Of a DNA stretch of 40,473 bases, positions 14,118 to 22,083 are shown one piece after another. Each line of letters begins with the position of its first letter. Positions within the stretch are counted from its first letter, which is position 1. A program made the translations under genes and the position numbers. The DNA lies in the NCBI GenBank assembly GCA_031553565.1, contig JAVBLK010000013.1, positions 1 through 40,473 of the forward strand. The letters run 5' to 3'. The notes beneath the pieces are model-generated. The model was not told the DNA's origin. It did not search any database and worked only from the letters and a program-made list of their open reading frames with translations. Source of the DNA: JAVBLK01 sp031553565. Lineage in GTDB: Bacteria; Bacillota; Clostridia; Christensenellales; DUVY01.

Positions 14118-15275
14118 TCATTTCAATACACATGCGCAGAACGTATAATTATGGAAGCGGTTGTACAGTTTCCCGTCCGCACCGCGCATAGGGCATATCT
14201 CCCCGCCCGAATAGCCCATCATAAAGGGACTTCCGCTCTTTGCCAGCTTTTCGTCAATCAGGCGCAGCTCCCGCTCCTGATCGGGCGAAAGCATTATGTA
14301 ACGCGTCACACACGGCAGCAGCAGCGTCGCCTTACGATCCTTGCAACCTATTATCCGTTTTATACCGTCCCCTGCGGATTCGAATATGCCCTCGGCATCG
14401 ATACTGCCCACCGCAAAAGACGTGCCCACGGGCATCTCGCCGCCGGTAAGGACGGAACCGTCGTCAAACAGAGTGTAAAAGCCCAAAGCCACCGGCTCCT
14501 TCGCATCGCCGTAATACACCATAAGAGGCGTGGTAGTAATATTTTCCTTTGTTATGATCAACCCGATCTTGGCTAAATAGTCAAGGATGGGCATATCGTT
14601 CACTTCATATAGTATCGCGCCCTCGCTCCTTGTGATAACGGCGCGGTTATCGGCAATTTTACGTTCGGGTATGGAAGAAACGATGAACTCCGGCTTGACC
14701 GGACCGTTAACAAACATCATGGCCACGCCGTCCGACAGATTTTTACCGTTGCATACAGTCTGCACCGTTTCGTAATTGAAATCGATATTATTGGTTATCG
14801 AGCCCCACATAGGTATGCCGCCGCAGGCTTTGTCCATGGCGGCGACGACCTGATAGCCCGACACATCGCGCATATAGGGCATAAACGTAAATATCATCGC
14901 CGGGTCCTGCTTTACCCTGCCGCGCACGTTTTTATATAAGGCCTCGATCTCGCCTTTATAATTGCCGGTATTGATGCTTCCCGTCATCCCGGCCGTAAAC
15001 GTGACCTCGTCGCCGGTCAGCACGGTAAGCGTTAGGTCGTAAAGGCCGTAGCCGTGCCCGTCCGCCCCCGCCATCGAGGTCATTCCGATAACGGGAAAAG
15101 GCAGCTCTTTGCAAAGCGCCTCTACCATCCCGCTGTCCACAAAGTCTATGTGGCAAAAAATCAGGCCGCCCGAATTCTTCATAAGCTTGGAAAAATCGAT
15201 CTGACTTTTTATTTCCCTGATTGCCTCGCCGATCTCATCGATCTCCGAGGTGCGCGCGGTAAACATCTTTATCAT
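14118..15275 (-). CDS. FIST-domain sensory protein
   Basis: A 385-residue cytoplasmic protein with FIST_N (about 30-200) and FIST_C (about 215-365) domains, thought from family knowledge to bind small ligands and work with signalling proteins. Family-typical segments include GGLIFCHIDFVDSGMVEAL, FPVIGMTSMAGADGHGYG, WGSITNNIDFN, GFYTLFDDGSVLTGGEMPVG and the C-terminal GYSGGEICPMRGADGKLYN. ATG 15275 has AAGGAG 6 bp upstream. It is the first gene of a two-gene operon with the PAS hybrid kinase, a common FIST-kinase pairing. Its promoter (15333-15361) is abutted by a repeat element. The ligand cannot be read from sequence. Confidence 0.88.
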   Translation of the reverse strand: MIKMFTARTSEIDEIGEAIREIKSQIDFSKLMKNSGGLIFCHIDFVDSGMVEALCKELPFPVIGMTSMAGADGHGYGLYDLTLTVLTGDEVTFTAGMTGSINTGNYKGEIEALYKNVRGRVKQDPAMIFTFMPYMRDVSGYQVVAAMDKACGGIPMWGSITNNIDFNYETVQTVCNGKNLSDGVAMMFVNGPVKPEFIVSSIPERKIADNRAVITRSEGAILYEVNDMPILDYLAKIGLIITKENITTTPLMVYYGDAKEPVALGFYTLFDDGSVLTGGEMPVGTSFAVGSIDAEGIFESAGDGIKRIIGCKDRKATLLLPCVTRYIMLSPDQERELRLIDEKLAKSGSPFMMGYSGGEICPMRGADGKLYNRFHNYTFCACVLK

Positions 15276-15332
15276 AGAAACTCCTTATACGTAAGCAGCA
15301 TCCGTCTGATCAGCTTGTTTTTTTCTATCACT

Positions 15333-15361
15333 ATCATATCATTTTTATGTTATAAATTCAA
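15333..15361 (-). promoter_or_regulatory. Promoter of the FIST-kinase operon
   Basis: Minus strand TTGAAT (15361-15356), 17-bp spacer, TATGAT (15338-15333). The -35 box is immediately bordered by the end of a MITE-like element at 15362. Confidence 0.75.
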
Positions 15362-15474
15362 TTAAGGAAACGCTGAATAATCCGTCTTATTTACAGCGGC
15401 GTCTTTTCCGTCTTAACATGTCTTCTTCTACGAGCAAATAGTTCTGCTGTTTGCTGTAAAAACAAGCCGTTTTC
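15362..15474. mobile_element. MITE-like element (copy e), right end missing
   Basis: Starts TTAAGGAAACGCTGAATAA at 15362 and shares the blocks GCGGCGTCTTTTCCG, CAAATAGTTCTGCTG and AAAACAAGCCGTTTTC with the full-length copy at 21919-22083. It stops matching near 15474 and has no recognisable right end before the DUF2339 stop codon. Confidence 0.7.
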
Positions 15475-15488
15475 ACACTAATACCGGT

Positions 15489-18293
15489 TTATTTTTTCCT
15501 GCCCTTCCCTTTTTTTACGCCATTATCCTGTTCGGGCGCGCCGGCGGCGGCTTCGTTATTCACAGCCTCCTCACCCGCTGCGACTTCATTATTCACAGCC
15601 TCCTCACCCGCGGCGACATGCGGCGTATCGTTTGCGCCCGCAACGCCATTGTCCGCTCCGTCCGCGTCCGTAGCGCCTTCGGCGGTCACTCCGCCCTCCG
15701 GCGCTGCCCCGGCGGTTTCTTTTAATGTCCTTTGCGCAAGCCTCTTATAAAACATCTGGTAAAGGAAGGACATGCCGATCAGGATTATACCGAAAACAAA
15801 ATATCCGATGATACGGTACAAAAGCTGCAACGCGATAGTGTCAATGATAAAGAGCTTTGCCGAGGCAACCGCCGCAAGTATCAGGGCAAAACGGCGCGTC
15901 ATGGTATTGTGCCTGTAAAGCCCCAGCGCAACGCATACGAACGCCGCCAGAATATAGGCTATGCTGAACGCAACGTTTGTGAAATTCAAACGGTATTGCA
16001 CCAGCAGCACGTGCGTAAAGCAGAAAAGCGAATACAGCGTCACCGCTATCATAACGCCCGCAGAATTTGACCTCCGCAAGCCTGCGGCTTTTATGTACAG
16101 GTCAAAGAAAACATAGACGGACGCGACTGTTATGATGCCGCTCATAAAACCGGCGGCGACCGCGGCCGCCGTCGTGCCGGTTTCGCCGAACGCCGGCAGG
16201 CGTATCGAATTTATGACCAGCAAAAACGCCAGCCCTGTCGCGGCCGCGGCCAGCGAAGCAAGCCGCACCGAATACGCCTTGAACGCTTTCGGGACAACTG
16301 CCGCAAAAACAAACAGCACGGCTACCATAAGCGCCAGCATAAGGTATTGTATGTTTCCCGCCGCGCCGATCGAGCCGGACGCCGACCAATCGAATATCTT
16401 GAATATCAGAAATATCAGGAATCCGGCCGCGTTCAAATAAACGGCGGCGGCGTAACCCTGCGCCGCGTTCAGGTTCTGCGAACGGAACGAGCGTCCGTCA
16501 GCCGTAAGGTACCCCAAAACCAGCAGCCGCTTATATACCGCCGCGCCCAAGACGGCAATCGACGCTGCCGTTAACACCGCGTACTTATATATAAGCGTAT
16601 CGGCGGAGAGATAGGTGTTCCTGCCGTACAGATCGCGGTTGCCCAGGATCACGTCGAAAAGCAAGAAGCTGGCTATGGCGACGGCCGCCAGGACCGAACC
16701 GGCCGCAAGATTGTTTTTCCTATCGCGCAGGATCCCGTACAGGACTAACGCCGCGGCCTCTATCGTCCAGCCGAAACCAAGCCATCGTTCGTCGAACTGC
16801 ATCGGCACGAATAACGCTGCAAGCGTCAGCCCGGTAAGCCAGAAAAGCGTCCGCACGTACACGTCCAGCTTGAAAAATTTCCGCACAAAAAGATACAGCG
16901 CGAAATAGCAGGCCGAGAAAACCGCGCTTAAAAGGCCCGTCCACGCCTCCGCGCCGTACAAATGGAACATAACGTACAGGAGGGCAAGGCTTAAGGTGGT
17001 ATTCAGCGTCATCAGTATAAAATCGGGCTTATTGAACCGCGTCTTGATCCTGCAATTGGTAAGGACCGGCAGCAGCGTATACAGCGCGAACGACAAAAAG
17101 ATAAACAACAGCGTCATCGCGGCCGCCAGCCCGAACGGCTGCCCGTAAAACATAATAGCCACGCTGACCGATACAACGATCACGCCGGCAATATTGAGGC
17201 CGAACCCTATATAGTTGAGTATCTGCCATTTATACCTTGACGACAGCATGAAGCCGAGGCCCGTCAGGATCAGAAAATATACCATCGCGCCGTACAAAAG
17301 GTTGATATCGCCGTAAACCGCTATTATAGGCAGGTATCCGCCTATCTGCGCGAAAGCCGCCACCGCCTCACTCTTCCATTTAACCGCGATAACATATGCG
17401 ACGGCTGTGACCGCCGCGCAGATACCCAGTGCGGGAAACATCGTAAGGACCGTCAGCGTAAAATAACTGATCGAAAGCGCCGTGTATTCCAGCGCTATCC
17501 CGAGTGATAAAATCGTTATTGAAAACACAGTCCGCTTTTTGCGGTTTAGAAGCAGCGCGACAGCAAGTATCAGCGTCGCCGCCGAAAATAAGAATACGCA
17601 TTTTATTGCGTCGGTGAAAAAGTCATATACCAGTTGCGACAGCACGATCATGGCGATTATGATAAAGACCGCCCCGATCTTGCCGAGCAGATTCAGCCCG
17701 ATGACGCGCTCCGCCTTGGACTGCTTTAAGGCCTCGTCAGCCGCCTTAGGGTCGATAGCCTTATCGCTTAACGCCGTAAGGTTTGCCTTATGCTCCCGGT
17801 TCGCTCCGCCGGCGGCTGTTTGGTACTGCCGCCTTACGCGCTCGGTCTCTTTCGCGATCTCGCTTTCCAGCCCCTGTATCTTTTTGTTAAATTCTGTGCG
17901 CAGCGCGTCGGTTTCGGCGCTCAACGCCTTGCGGTACCCGTCGAACTTCGCCTTTGCCGACTGTTCTATTGTTTGGAGCCCGTTATAGCCCGTTCTTAAT
18001 CCGGCGCCGAAATACGCCTCCATCTTTTTGTCTGATTTAAGCAAGAAACGCGACCGCTCCGCATACATCTGGTTATGCAGCTTTTCCTTCAGCTCCCGGC
18101 TCTCGGCGTCCAGCGCGTCCGCCCGGCTTTTCTCTTCGGCATAACGCTTGCGTAAGCTCTCGTTTTCAACCTGCAGCCGCTCTGAGTCCTGTAAAAGCCT
18201 GTCGCCCGTAAACTCCGCCGTCTGCGCCGCGAGCTCGCCCGCAAGCAGGTTTTGTTTTTCCAGCAGTTCTTTTAGCTTTGAAACATCAGCCAC
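15489..18293 (-). CDS. DUF2339 polytopic membrane protein
   Basis: A 934-residue membrane protein. Residues 1 to about 180 are a long Lys/Glu/Arg-rich coiled coil (for example LKELLEKQNLLAGELAAQ). From about 200 to 850 there are some two dozen hydrophobic segments in the pattern of DUF2339 proteins. The C-terminal tail of about 75 residues is low-complexity, acidic and Ala/Gly-rich, ending in a basic KKGKGRKK. The tail contains a two-copy 11-residue repeat from a 33-bp tandem duplication. Start is GTG at 18293, with GGGGAGG lying in the last codons of the upstream dipeptidase gene, so the two are translationally coupled. Function of the family is not established. Confidence 0.85.
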   Translation of the reverse strand: MADVSKLKELLEKQNLLAGELAAQTAEFTGDRLLQDSERLQVENESLRKRYAEEKSRADALDAESRELKEKLHNQMYAERSRFLLKSDKKMEAYFGAGLRTGYNGLQTIEQSAKAKFDGYRKALSAETDALRTEFNKKIQGLESEIAKETERVRRQYQTAAGGANREHKANLTALSDKAIDPKAADEALKQSKAERVIGLNLLGKIGAVFIIIAMIVLSQLVYDFFTDAIKCVFLFSAATLILAVALLLNRKKRTVFSITILSLGIALEYTALSISYFTLTVLTMFPALGICAAVTAVAYVIAVKWKSEAVAAFAQIGGYLPIIAVYGDINLLYGAMVYFLILTGLGFMLSSRYKWQILNYIGFGLNIAGVIVVSVSVAIMFYGQPFGLAAAMTLLFIFLSFALYTLLPVLTNCRIKTRFNKPDFILMTLNTTLSLALLYVMFHLYGAEAWTGLLSAVFSACYFALYLFVRKFFKLDVYVRTLFWLTGLTLAALFVPMQFDERWLGFGWTIEAAALVLYGILRDRKNNLAAGSVLAAVAIASFLLFDVILGNRDLYGRNTYLSADTLIYKYAVLTAASIAVLGAAVYKRLLVLGYLTADGRSFRSQNLNAAQGYAAAVYLNAAGFLIFLIFKIFDWSASGSIGAAGNIQYLMLALMVAVLFVFAAVVPKAFKAYSVRLASLAAAATGLAFLLVINSIRLPAFGETGTTAAAVAAGFMSGIITVASVYVFFDLYIKAAGLRRSNSAGVMIAVTLYSLFCFTHVLLVQYRLNFTNVAFSIAYILAAFVCVALGLYRHNTMTRRFALILAAVASAKLFIIDTIALQLLYRIIGYFVFGIILIGMSFLYQMFYKRLAQRTLKETAGAAPEGGVTAEGATDADGADNGVAGANDTPHVAAGEEAVNNEVAAGEEAVNNEAAAGAPEQDNGVKKGKGRKK
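15551..15616. repeat. 33-bp tandem duplication inside the DUF2339 gene
   Basis: Units at 15551-15583 and 15584-15616 differ at two positions. They encode two adjacent copies of the 11-residue unit VAAGEEAVNNE in the C-terminal tail. Confidence 0.9.
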
Positions 18294-18296
18294 AGC

Positions 18297-19193
18297 TCAT
18301 CCTCCCCTGTTTAGGCGCGCTATGAATCTGTTATAATTCCCGCGCATAATATCGTCTATAACGGCTCTATTATAACCCATTTTGGACAATTTTTCCACTA
18401 ATATTTCAAAATTACTGTAAGACGGGATATCCGGCGGCAGCTCCCGCGTGCCGAAATAGTCTGTGCCGATCGCAAGATTACGGTGGCCGAACCCGGATAC
18501 AAAATGATCGATATGCCGGACAACGTCGTCCGAAGTACATTTATCAGTGCCGTTTAGAAAGGATGCTACGAACGTAAGCCCGATAAGGCCGCCGCTGCCG
18601 GCTATTATTTTTTGTCTGTCTATATCAATATTGCGCGCCCTGGCAACGTTGTAAAAGGGCGCGTTTTCCGGTACGCAGTCAATAAAACACGTATGGCTGC
18701 AAAGTATAGGCTTTTGGTAAAGCGCGGCGGCTTCATAAAACGTCCTCCCGTTCATATGCGCAAAGTCGAGTGCGATATCCGATTTATTGAAATGCCTTAC
18801 CGCAGTTTTTCCCGCATCTTTCAGCCCGGCGTCAGAAAACGCGCCGCCGCCGAAAACGTTCTCGTCGTTCCAAACCATGCCGCCGTATACGGCCGGCAGC
18901 GTGAAAAAATCTTCTAACGCGCCTTCGGACACCTTCCCCGGCGCTGCCTGCCCGCCCAAAAATCCCATGTCCTCGACCGCAAATACAACCCTGCCGCGCC
19001 CCTCTTTCCCAACCGCGTAGCCGCCGTATTCGGAAAAGGCTGCCTTTAAGTCCGCCGTACAGACCGCAGATCCCGTCGTCCACGCGGCCAAGGTCAATAT
19101 ATCGCAGGCTTTCAGCGCGCCGTCAAGATACGCGCGTATCCCCGCCGGCGATTTGCCGCTTGTAAGGATATCGTTATGCAAGTCGCTTACCAT
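18297..19193 (-). CDS. Peptidase M19 (membrane-dipeptidase-like) family protein
   Basis: A 298-residue cytoplasmic metallo-dipeptidase homologue (renal dipeptidase fold). Metal-site motifs in order: DLHND with His6 and Asp8, VEDMGFLGG with Glu74, DFAHMN with His146, CSH with His167, and IGTDYFG carrying the late Asp. There is no signal peptide. It is somewhat shorter than most bacterial M19 proteins (usually 310-350 residues). ATG 19193 has GGGAGG about 8 bp upstream. The TGA overlaps the ribosome-site region of the DUF2339 GTG start three bases on. A strong terminator of the GH95 gene lies just upstream, and no clear separate promoter was found in the 37 bp between them. Likely activity is hydrolysis of small (possibly D-containing) dipeptides. 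Confidence 0.85.
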   Translation of the reverse strand: MVSDLHNDILTSGKSPAGIRAYLDGALKACDILTLAAWTTGSAVCTADLKAAFSEYGGYAVGKEGRGRVVFAVEDMGFLGGQAAPGKVSEGALEDFFTLPAVYGGMVWNDENVFGGGAFSDAGLKDAGKTAVRHFNKSDIALDFAHMNGRTFYEAAALYQKPILCSHTCFIDCVPENAPFYNVARARNIDIDRQKIIAGSGGLIGLTFVASFLNGTDKCTSDDVVRHIDHFVSGFGHRNLAIGTDYFGTRELPPDIPSYSNFEILVEKLSKMGYNRAVIDDIMRGNYNRFIARLNRGG

Positions 19194-19230
19194 TAACAGA
19201 CCTCCCGTCCCCCGCTTTATTCCCCTCCGG

Positions 19231-19267
19231 AAAAAACGGCGGGCGGCAAAAAAGCTTTGCCGCCCGC
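19231..19267 (-). terminator. Intrinsic terminator after the GH95-like gene
   Basis: Minus-strand arms GCGGGCGGCAAA (19267-19256) and TTTGCCGCCCGC (19250-19239), 12 bp perfect, then CG and six T (19236-19231). Confidence 0.88.
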
Positions 19268-19356
19268 ATTTATGCGCTGTATATATCTATGTAACTTTAT
19301 ACCCGGATGTTACGCTGTTCCCTGCAAACGCCGCTTTAAAGCAGCCTCTTAAAAAC

Positions 19357-21747
19357 CTACACGCTCCACTTGACTTCCAGCACGACCGCCTTGCCGCTGG
19401 GGAGCTCCAGGTTCCTGACCGTCAGCGTGTCGGGGTCATAATTCTCCGCGCCGGGACCCTTGAATTTCTTGCTGCCCTGCGGCAAGGTAAGGTCCACCAT
19501 GTTATTGCGCCGCGATTTCAGCTTGATGACCAGCGTACCCTTTTTCCTGTCCCATTCCAAATTGACCTCGGCGCCCGCCATGGTCTGGATATTTACCGCC
19601 GCGCCTTTCCTGAAGTTTTCCGGCAGCGCGGGCAGGATCCTGATTTGGTTGGGCCTGCTCTGCACCAGCATTTCCTGCAATGCGTTCGTAACCGCCAGAT
19701 TAGGCTCGATCGTATAAGGCGCCCAGGGGTTGCTTGCGCCTACGCCCATGCCGCGCCAATCGTTCTCTGCGGTGACAAGGTTATCCATGGTGCAGCTGCG
19801 CACGATATTATTGATCATCTCCATCGCCGAATCGGTGTCGGAAAGCCGCACGAAAGTATTGGCAAGCCGGCCAAGTGACTGCCCCGTCATGACGCCGGTC
19901 GCGGCGCCCGCGCGTTTTTTGGCGGCAAGGCCGAAGGCTTTAAGCAGCTCGGTATCGTTGCCGGAAAATTCCGTGCCCGGATAGACCGGATAGAGGTGCG
20001 GCATTGTGCGGCTGACATAGTTGTCGCCGTACTTAGGATGCAGGTATTCCCTGGCCGCGCCGTCGGGATTTGCCTGGTATTCGGGTATGCGCGTCAGCAT
20101 ATCCTTCCATTTGTCTATCTCGCCCTTGTTCACCCCTGCGATCTCGCTGCCGCGTATAAGGTTTCTTAACAGCTCCTTGCACAGCGAAAAGTCAACTGTC
20201 GCGTTTTTGCATATATCCATCTTGGCGGCGGCAGGGCCTTCCATAAAGTTGCCGGGGGTATTGCCGGGAGAATATGACGGGCTGCTCTCGTAAAGCCCGT
20301 TTTCCGAAACCTTTAAAAATTCCTCATAGAACAGCGCGGCCGCCTGCATGAACGGCAGCGCGCGGGTCTTTAAGAACTTGATATCGTCGGTAAACAGGTA
20401 ATAGTTGTAAAAAAGCTGCGACATCATCGCCGCGCCGCCCGTAAAGTGCAGTACTTCGGGGTCGACCGAGCCCAAAAGGCCGCTGCCCGGCGCCATGACG
20501 GAGGGCACCATCACGCCCCTCGTGCCGAAAAGGCGCGCGCTGTTCTTCTTAAGGTCGTCGATATTGGCTTCCAGCGTGTGGAACACCGCCATGCAAAACT
20601 CCGGCAGGTTGCCCGCAAACATATGGTTATACATCATCTGCAGCGAGCCGTAGCGGATACTGGAGGAAACAGCCTTGTAATCGCCGCACCACAGCCCGTA
20701 AGGCGACATCGGCCTGCCCGCCTCGGAGGTCCCGCATACCGTCAGGTAGCGTCCGAACGCCCACAGCTTTTCTAAGAGGGCGTTGCTTGCGCCGCCCTCA
20801 TTTGCCTCCGACAACAGATCCTCGACAAACGCATCGCGGTTTTCGGCGTCCAAATCGATATCGGCCGAGGAAAACAGCTTGCCGTGGAGCGCGGTATGAT
20901 CCTTTAACAGCTTGTCGTATGTAAGCTTTTCCGCCGCCAGCGCGGCCTTCAGGTTTTTCCATTCCTTGTCGCGCGTGCTTTCAATAAACGGCTTTATTAA
21001 AAGAAGTACCTTTTCCGCGCCCTTGATGCGTATGGAGGAGGGCTTGACCTCCATACTGCCGCCGTAATGGCTTACCCTTGCGACTGCGCCGAAATCGGTG
21101 CCGTTGTCGCTGCGCGCGGCGTAGTACATAAAGAAACTCTCGTACTTGCTTAACACCGCCTCGGGCAGCTTGCTGACGCCGGCGGGCGTGCGGTTGTTGG
21201 TCTTATCGTGCATTTCCAGCGAAAATTCCGCGTCGATCGGTTTATTTCCGCTCTTTGTTATCTCCATCACTATCATATCGGAGCTTCGCGAAACGAACAG
21301 AGAGCGTTCAAATCTGGTCGAGCCGTCGCGGTAGGTAACGCTGACCTCGCCGTTTTCCATGTTTACTGCGCGCATATATTCTTTGACGGATTTTTCCACG
21401 GGCATTGATATTTTAAGGTCTGCAAGAGGCAGCGGGTAAGCTGCCTGCGGACGATAGCCCTTTGTTATCAGCGCGTTCGACAGTATGCCCTCGGCGGACC
21501 TCGGCTTATTTTCGTCCAGCGCCTTCCTGACGTCCTTAAGCTTATCCGCAACGTCGGGCAGCACGTTTGCGCTGCCCTGCCACCACAGGTCGCCGTGAGT
21601 CAGCATGACCGTATCCTGCCCCGCCCCGCCGTAAACGGCCGCGCCAATGAGTCCGTTGCCCGCGGGCAACGCGCCGCGATACAGCGCACCCCACCAGCCG
21701 CTGGGTTTTTTGAATTTTAATGCTGTTTTAGGTTTACGAATATTCAT
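19357..21747 (-). CDS. GH95-like glycoside hydrolase (divergent active site)
   Basis: A 796-residue cytoplasmic protein without signal peptide, close in length and order to GH95 alpha-L-fucosidases/galactosidases. The N-terminal beta domain (WWGALYRGALPAGNGLIGAA, HGDLWWQG) is followed by an (alpha/alpha)6 barrel (RPMSPYGLWCGDY about 345-357, LYESSPSYSPGNTPGNF about 485-501) and the C-terminal part (NPWAPYTIEPNLAVTNALQE, QIRILPALPENF). From memory of the family, catalytic Asn residues lie in an N-x-N-L-Q-M motif and the acid Glu in S-P-E-N. Here these read Y366-G-S368-L-Q-M and S-P-G495-N. The enzyme may be inactive or act on another substrate. ATG 21747 has GAGGGG upstream. It has its own terminator and sits between peptidase genes. 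Confidence 0.8.
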   Translation of the reverse strand: MNIRKPKTALKFKKPSGWWGALYRGALPAGNGLIGAAVYGGAGQDTVMLTHGDLWWQGSANVLPDVADKLKDVRKALDENKPRSAEGILSNALITKGYRPQAAYPLPLADLKISMPVEKSVKEYMRAVNMENGEVSVTYRDGSTRFERSLFVSRSSDMIVMEITKSGNKPIDAEFSLEMHDKTNNRTPAGVSKLPEAVLSKYESFFMYYAARSDNGTDFGAVARVSHYGGSMEVKPSSIRIKGAEKVLLLIKPFIESTRDKEWKNLKAALAAEKLTYDKLLKDHTALHGKLFSSADIDLDAENRDAFVEDLLSEANEGGASNALLEKLWAFGRYLTVCGTSEAGRPMSPYGLWCGDYKAVSSSIRYGSLQMMYNHMFAGNLPEFCMAVFHTLEANIDDLKKNSARLFGTRGVMVPSVMAPGSGLLGSVDPEVLHFTGGAAMMSQLFYNYYLFTDDIKFLKTRALPFMQAAALFYEEFLKVSENGLYESSPSYSPGNTPGNFMEGPAAAKMDICKNATVDFSLCKELLRNLIRGSEIAGVNKGEIDKWKDMLTRIPEYQANPDGAAREYLHPKYGDNYVSRTMPHLYPVYPGTEFSGNDTELLKAFGLAAKKRAGAATGVMTGQSLGRLANTFVRLSDTDSAMEMINNIVRSCTMDNLVTAENDWRGMGVGASNPWAPYTIEPNLAVTNALQEMLVQSRPNQIRILPALPENFRKGAAVNIQTMAGAEVNLEWDRKKGTLVIKLKSRRNNMVDLTLPQGSKKFKGPGAENYDPDTLTVRNLELPSGKAVVLEVKWSV

Positions 21748-21784
21748 AACTCACCCCTCGCAAATTTTTGTGTGTAAAAATACA

Positions 21785-21799
21785 GGCAAACGTTTTTTT
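21785..21799. promoter_or_regulatory. Possible CcpA/LacI-type operator before the GH95-like gene
   Basis: GGCAAACGTTTTTTT is centred on the 8-bp palindrome AAACGTTT, resembling a degenerate cre/LacI-family site, 38 bp upstream of the GH95-like start. It lies just inside AT-rich TATAAT-like sequence. The match is partial. Confidence 0.35.
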
Positions 21800-21824
21800 G
21801 ATATAATTATAAGCGTAATAACAA

Positions 21825-21860
21825 CCGGCGCGGCGCCGCCGTTTTGCGGCGCCGCGCCGG
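21825..21860 (-). terminator. GC-rich hairpin after the M28 peptidase gene
   Basis: Perfect 15-bp arms at 21825-21839 and 21846-21860 around a 6-nt loop. On the minus strand it is followed by TTGTTATT. Probably the terminator of the M28 gene; the T-run is imperfect. Confidence 0.7.
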
Positions 21861-21918
21861 GAAAATCATAAAATATGTGCGGCATCCGCATTGTCGCGTG
21901 CGGAGCCGCCTCCCGCGC

Positions 21919-22083
21919 TTAGGTAAACGCTGATTAATTCGATAAAATTTTGAGCTGCGTCTTTTTTGTCATAAAACGTCTTCTTTTTTCGCCAATAACT
22001 CTGCTATTGTCTTCAAAAACAAGCCGTTTTCCGCCTGAAAAATACTTGCTCTAAATTTATCTCATTTAATCAGCGTTTTCTTA
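21919..22083. mobile_element. Full-length MITE-like element (copy f), 165 bp
   Basis: Ends TTAGGTAAACGCTGATTAA (21919) and TTAATCAGCGTTTTCTTA (to 22083) are inverted repeats. The interior holds CTGCGTCTTTTTTGTC, AACAAGCCGTTTTCCG and CTTGCTCTAAATTTAT blocks shared with copies c and e, and no open reading frame. The final TTA of the element is the TAA stop of the M28 peptidase gene on the minus strand. Confidence 0.85.
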
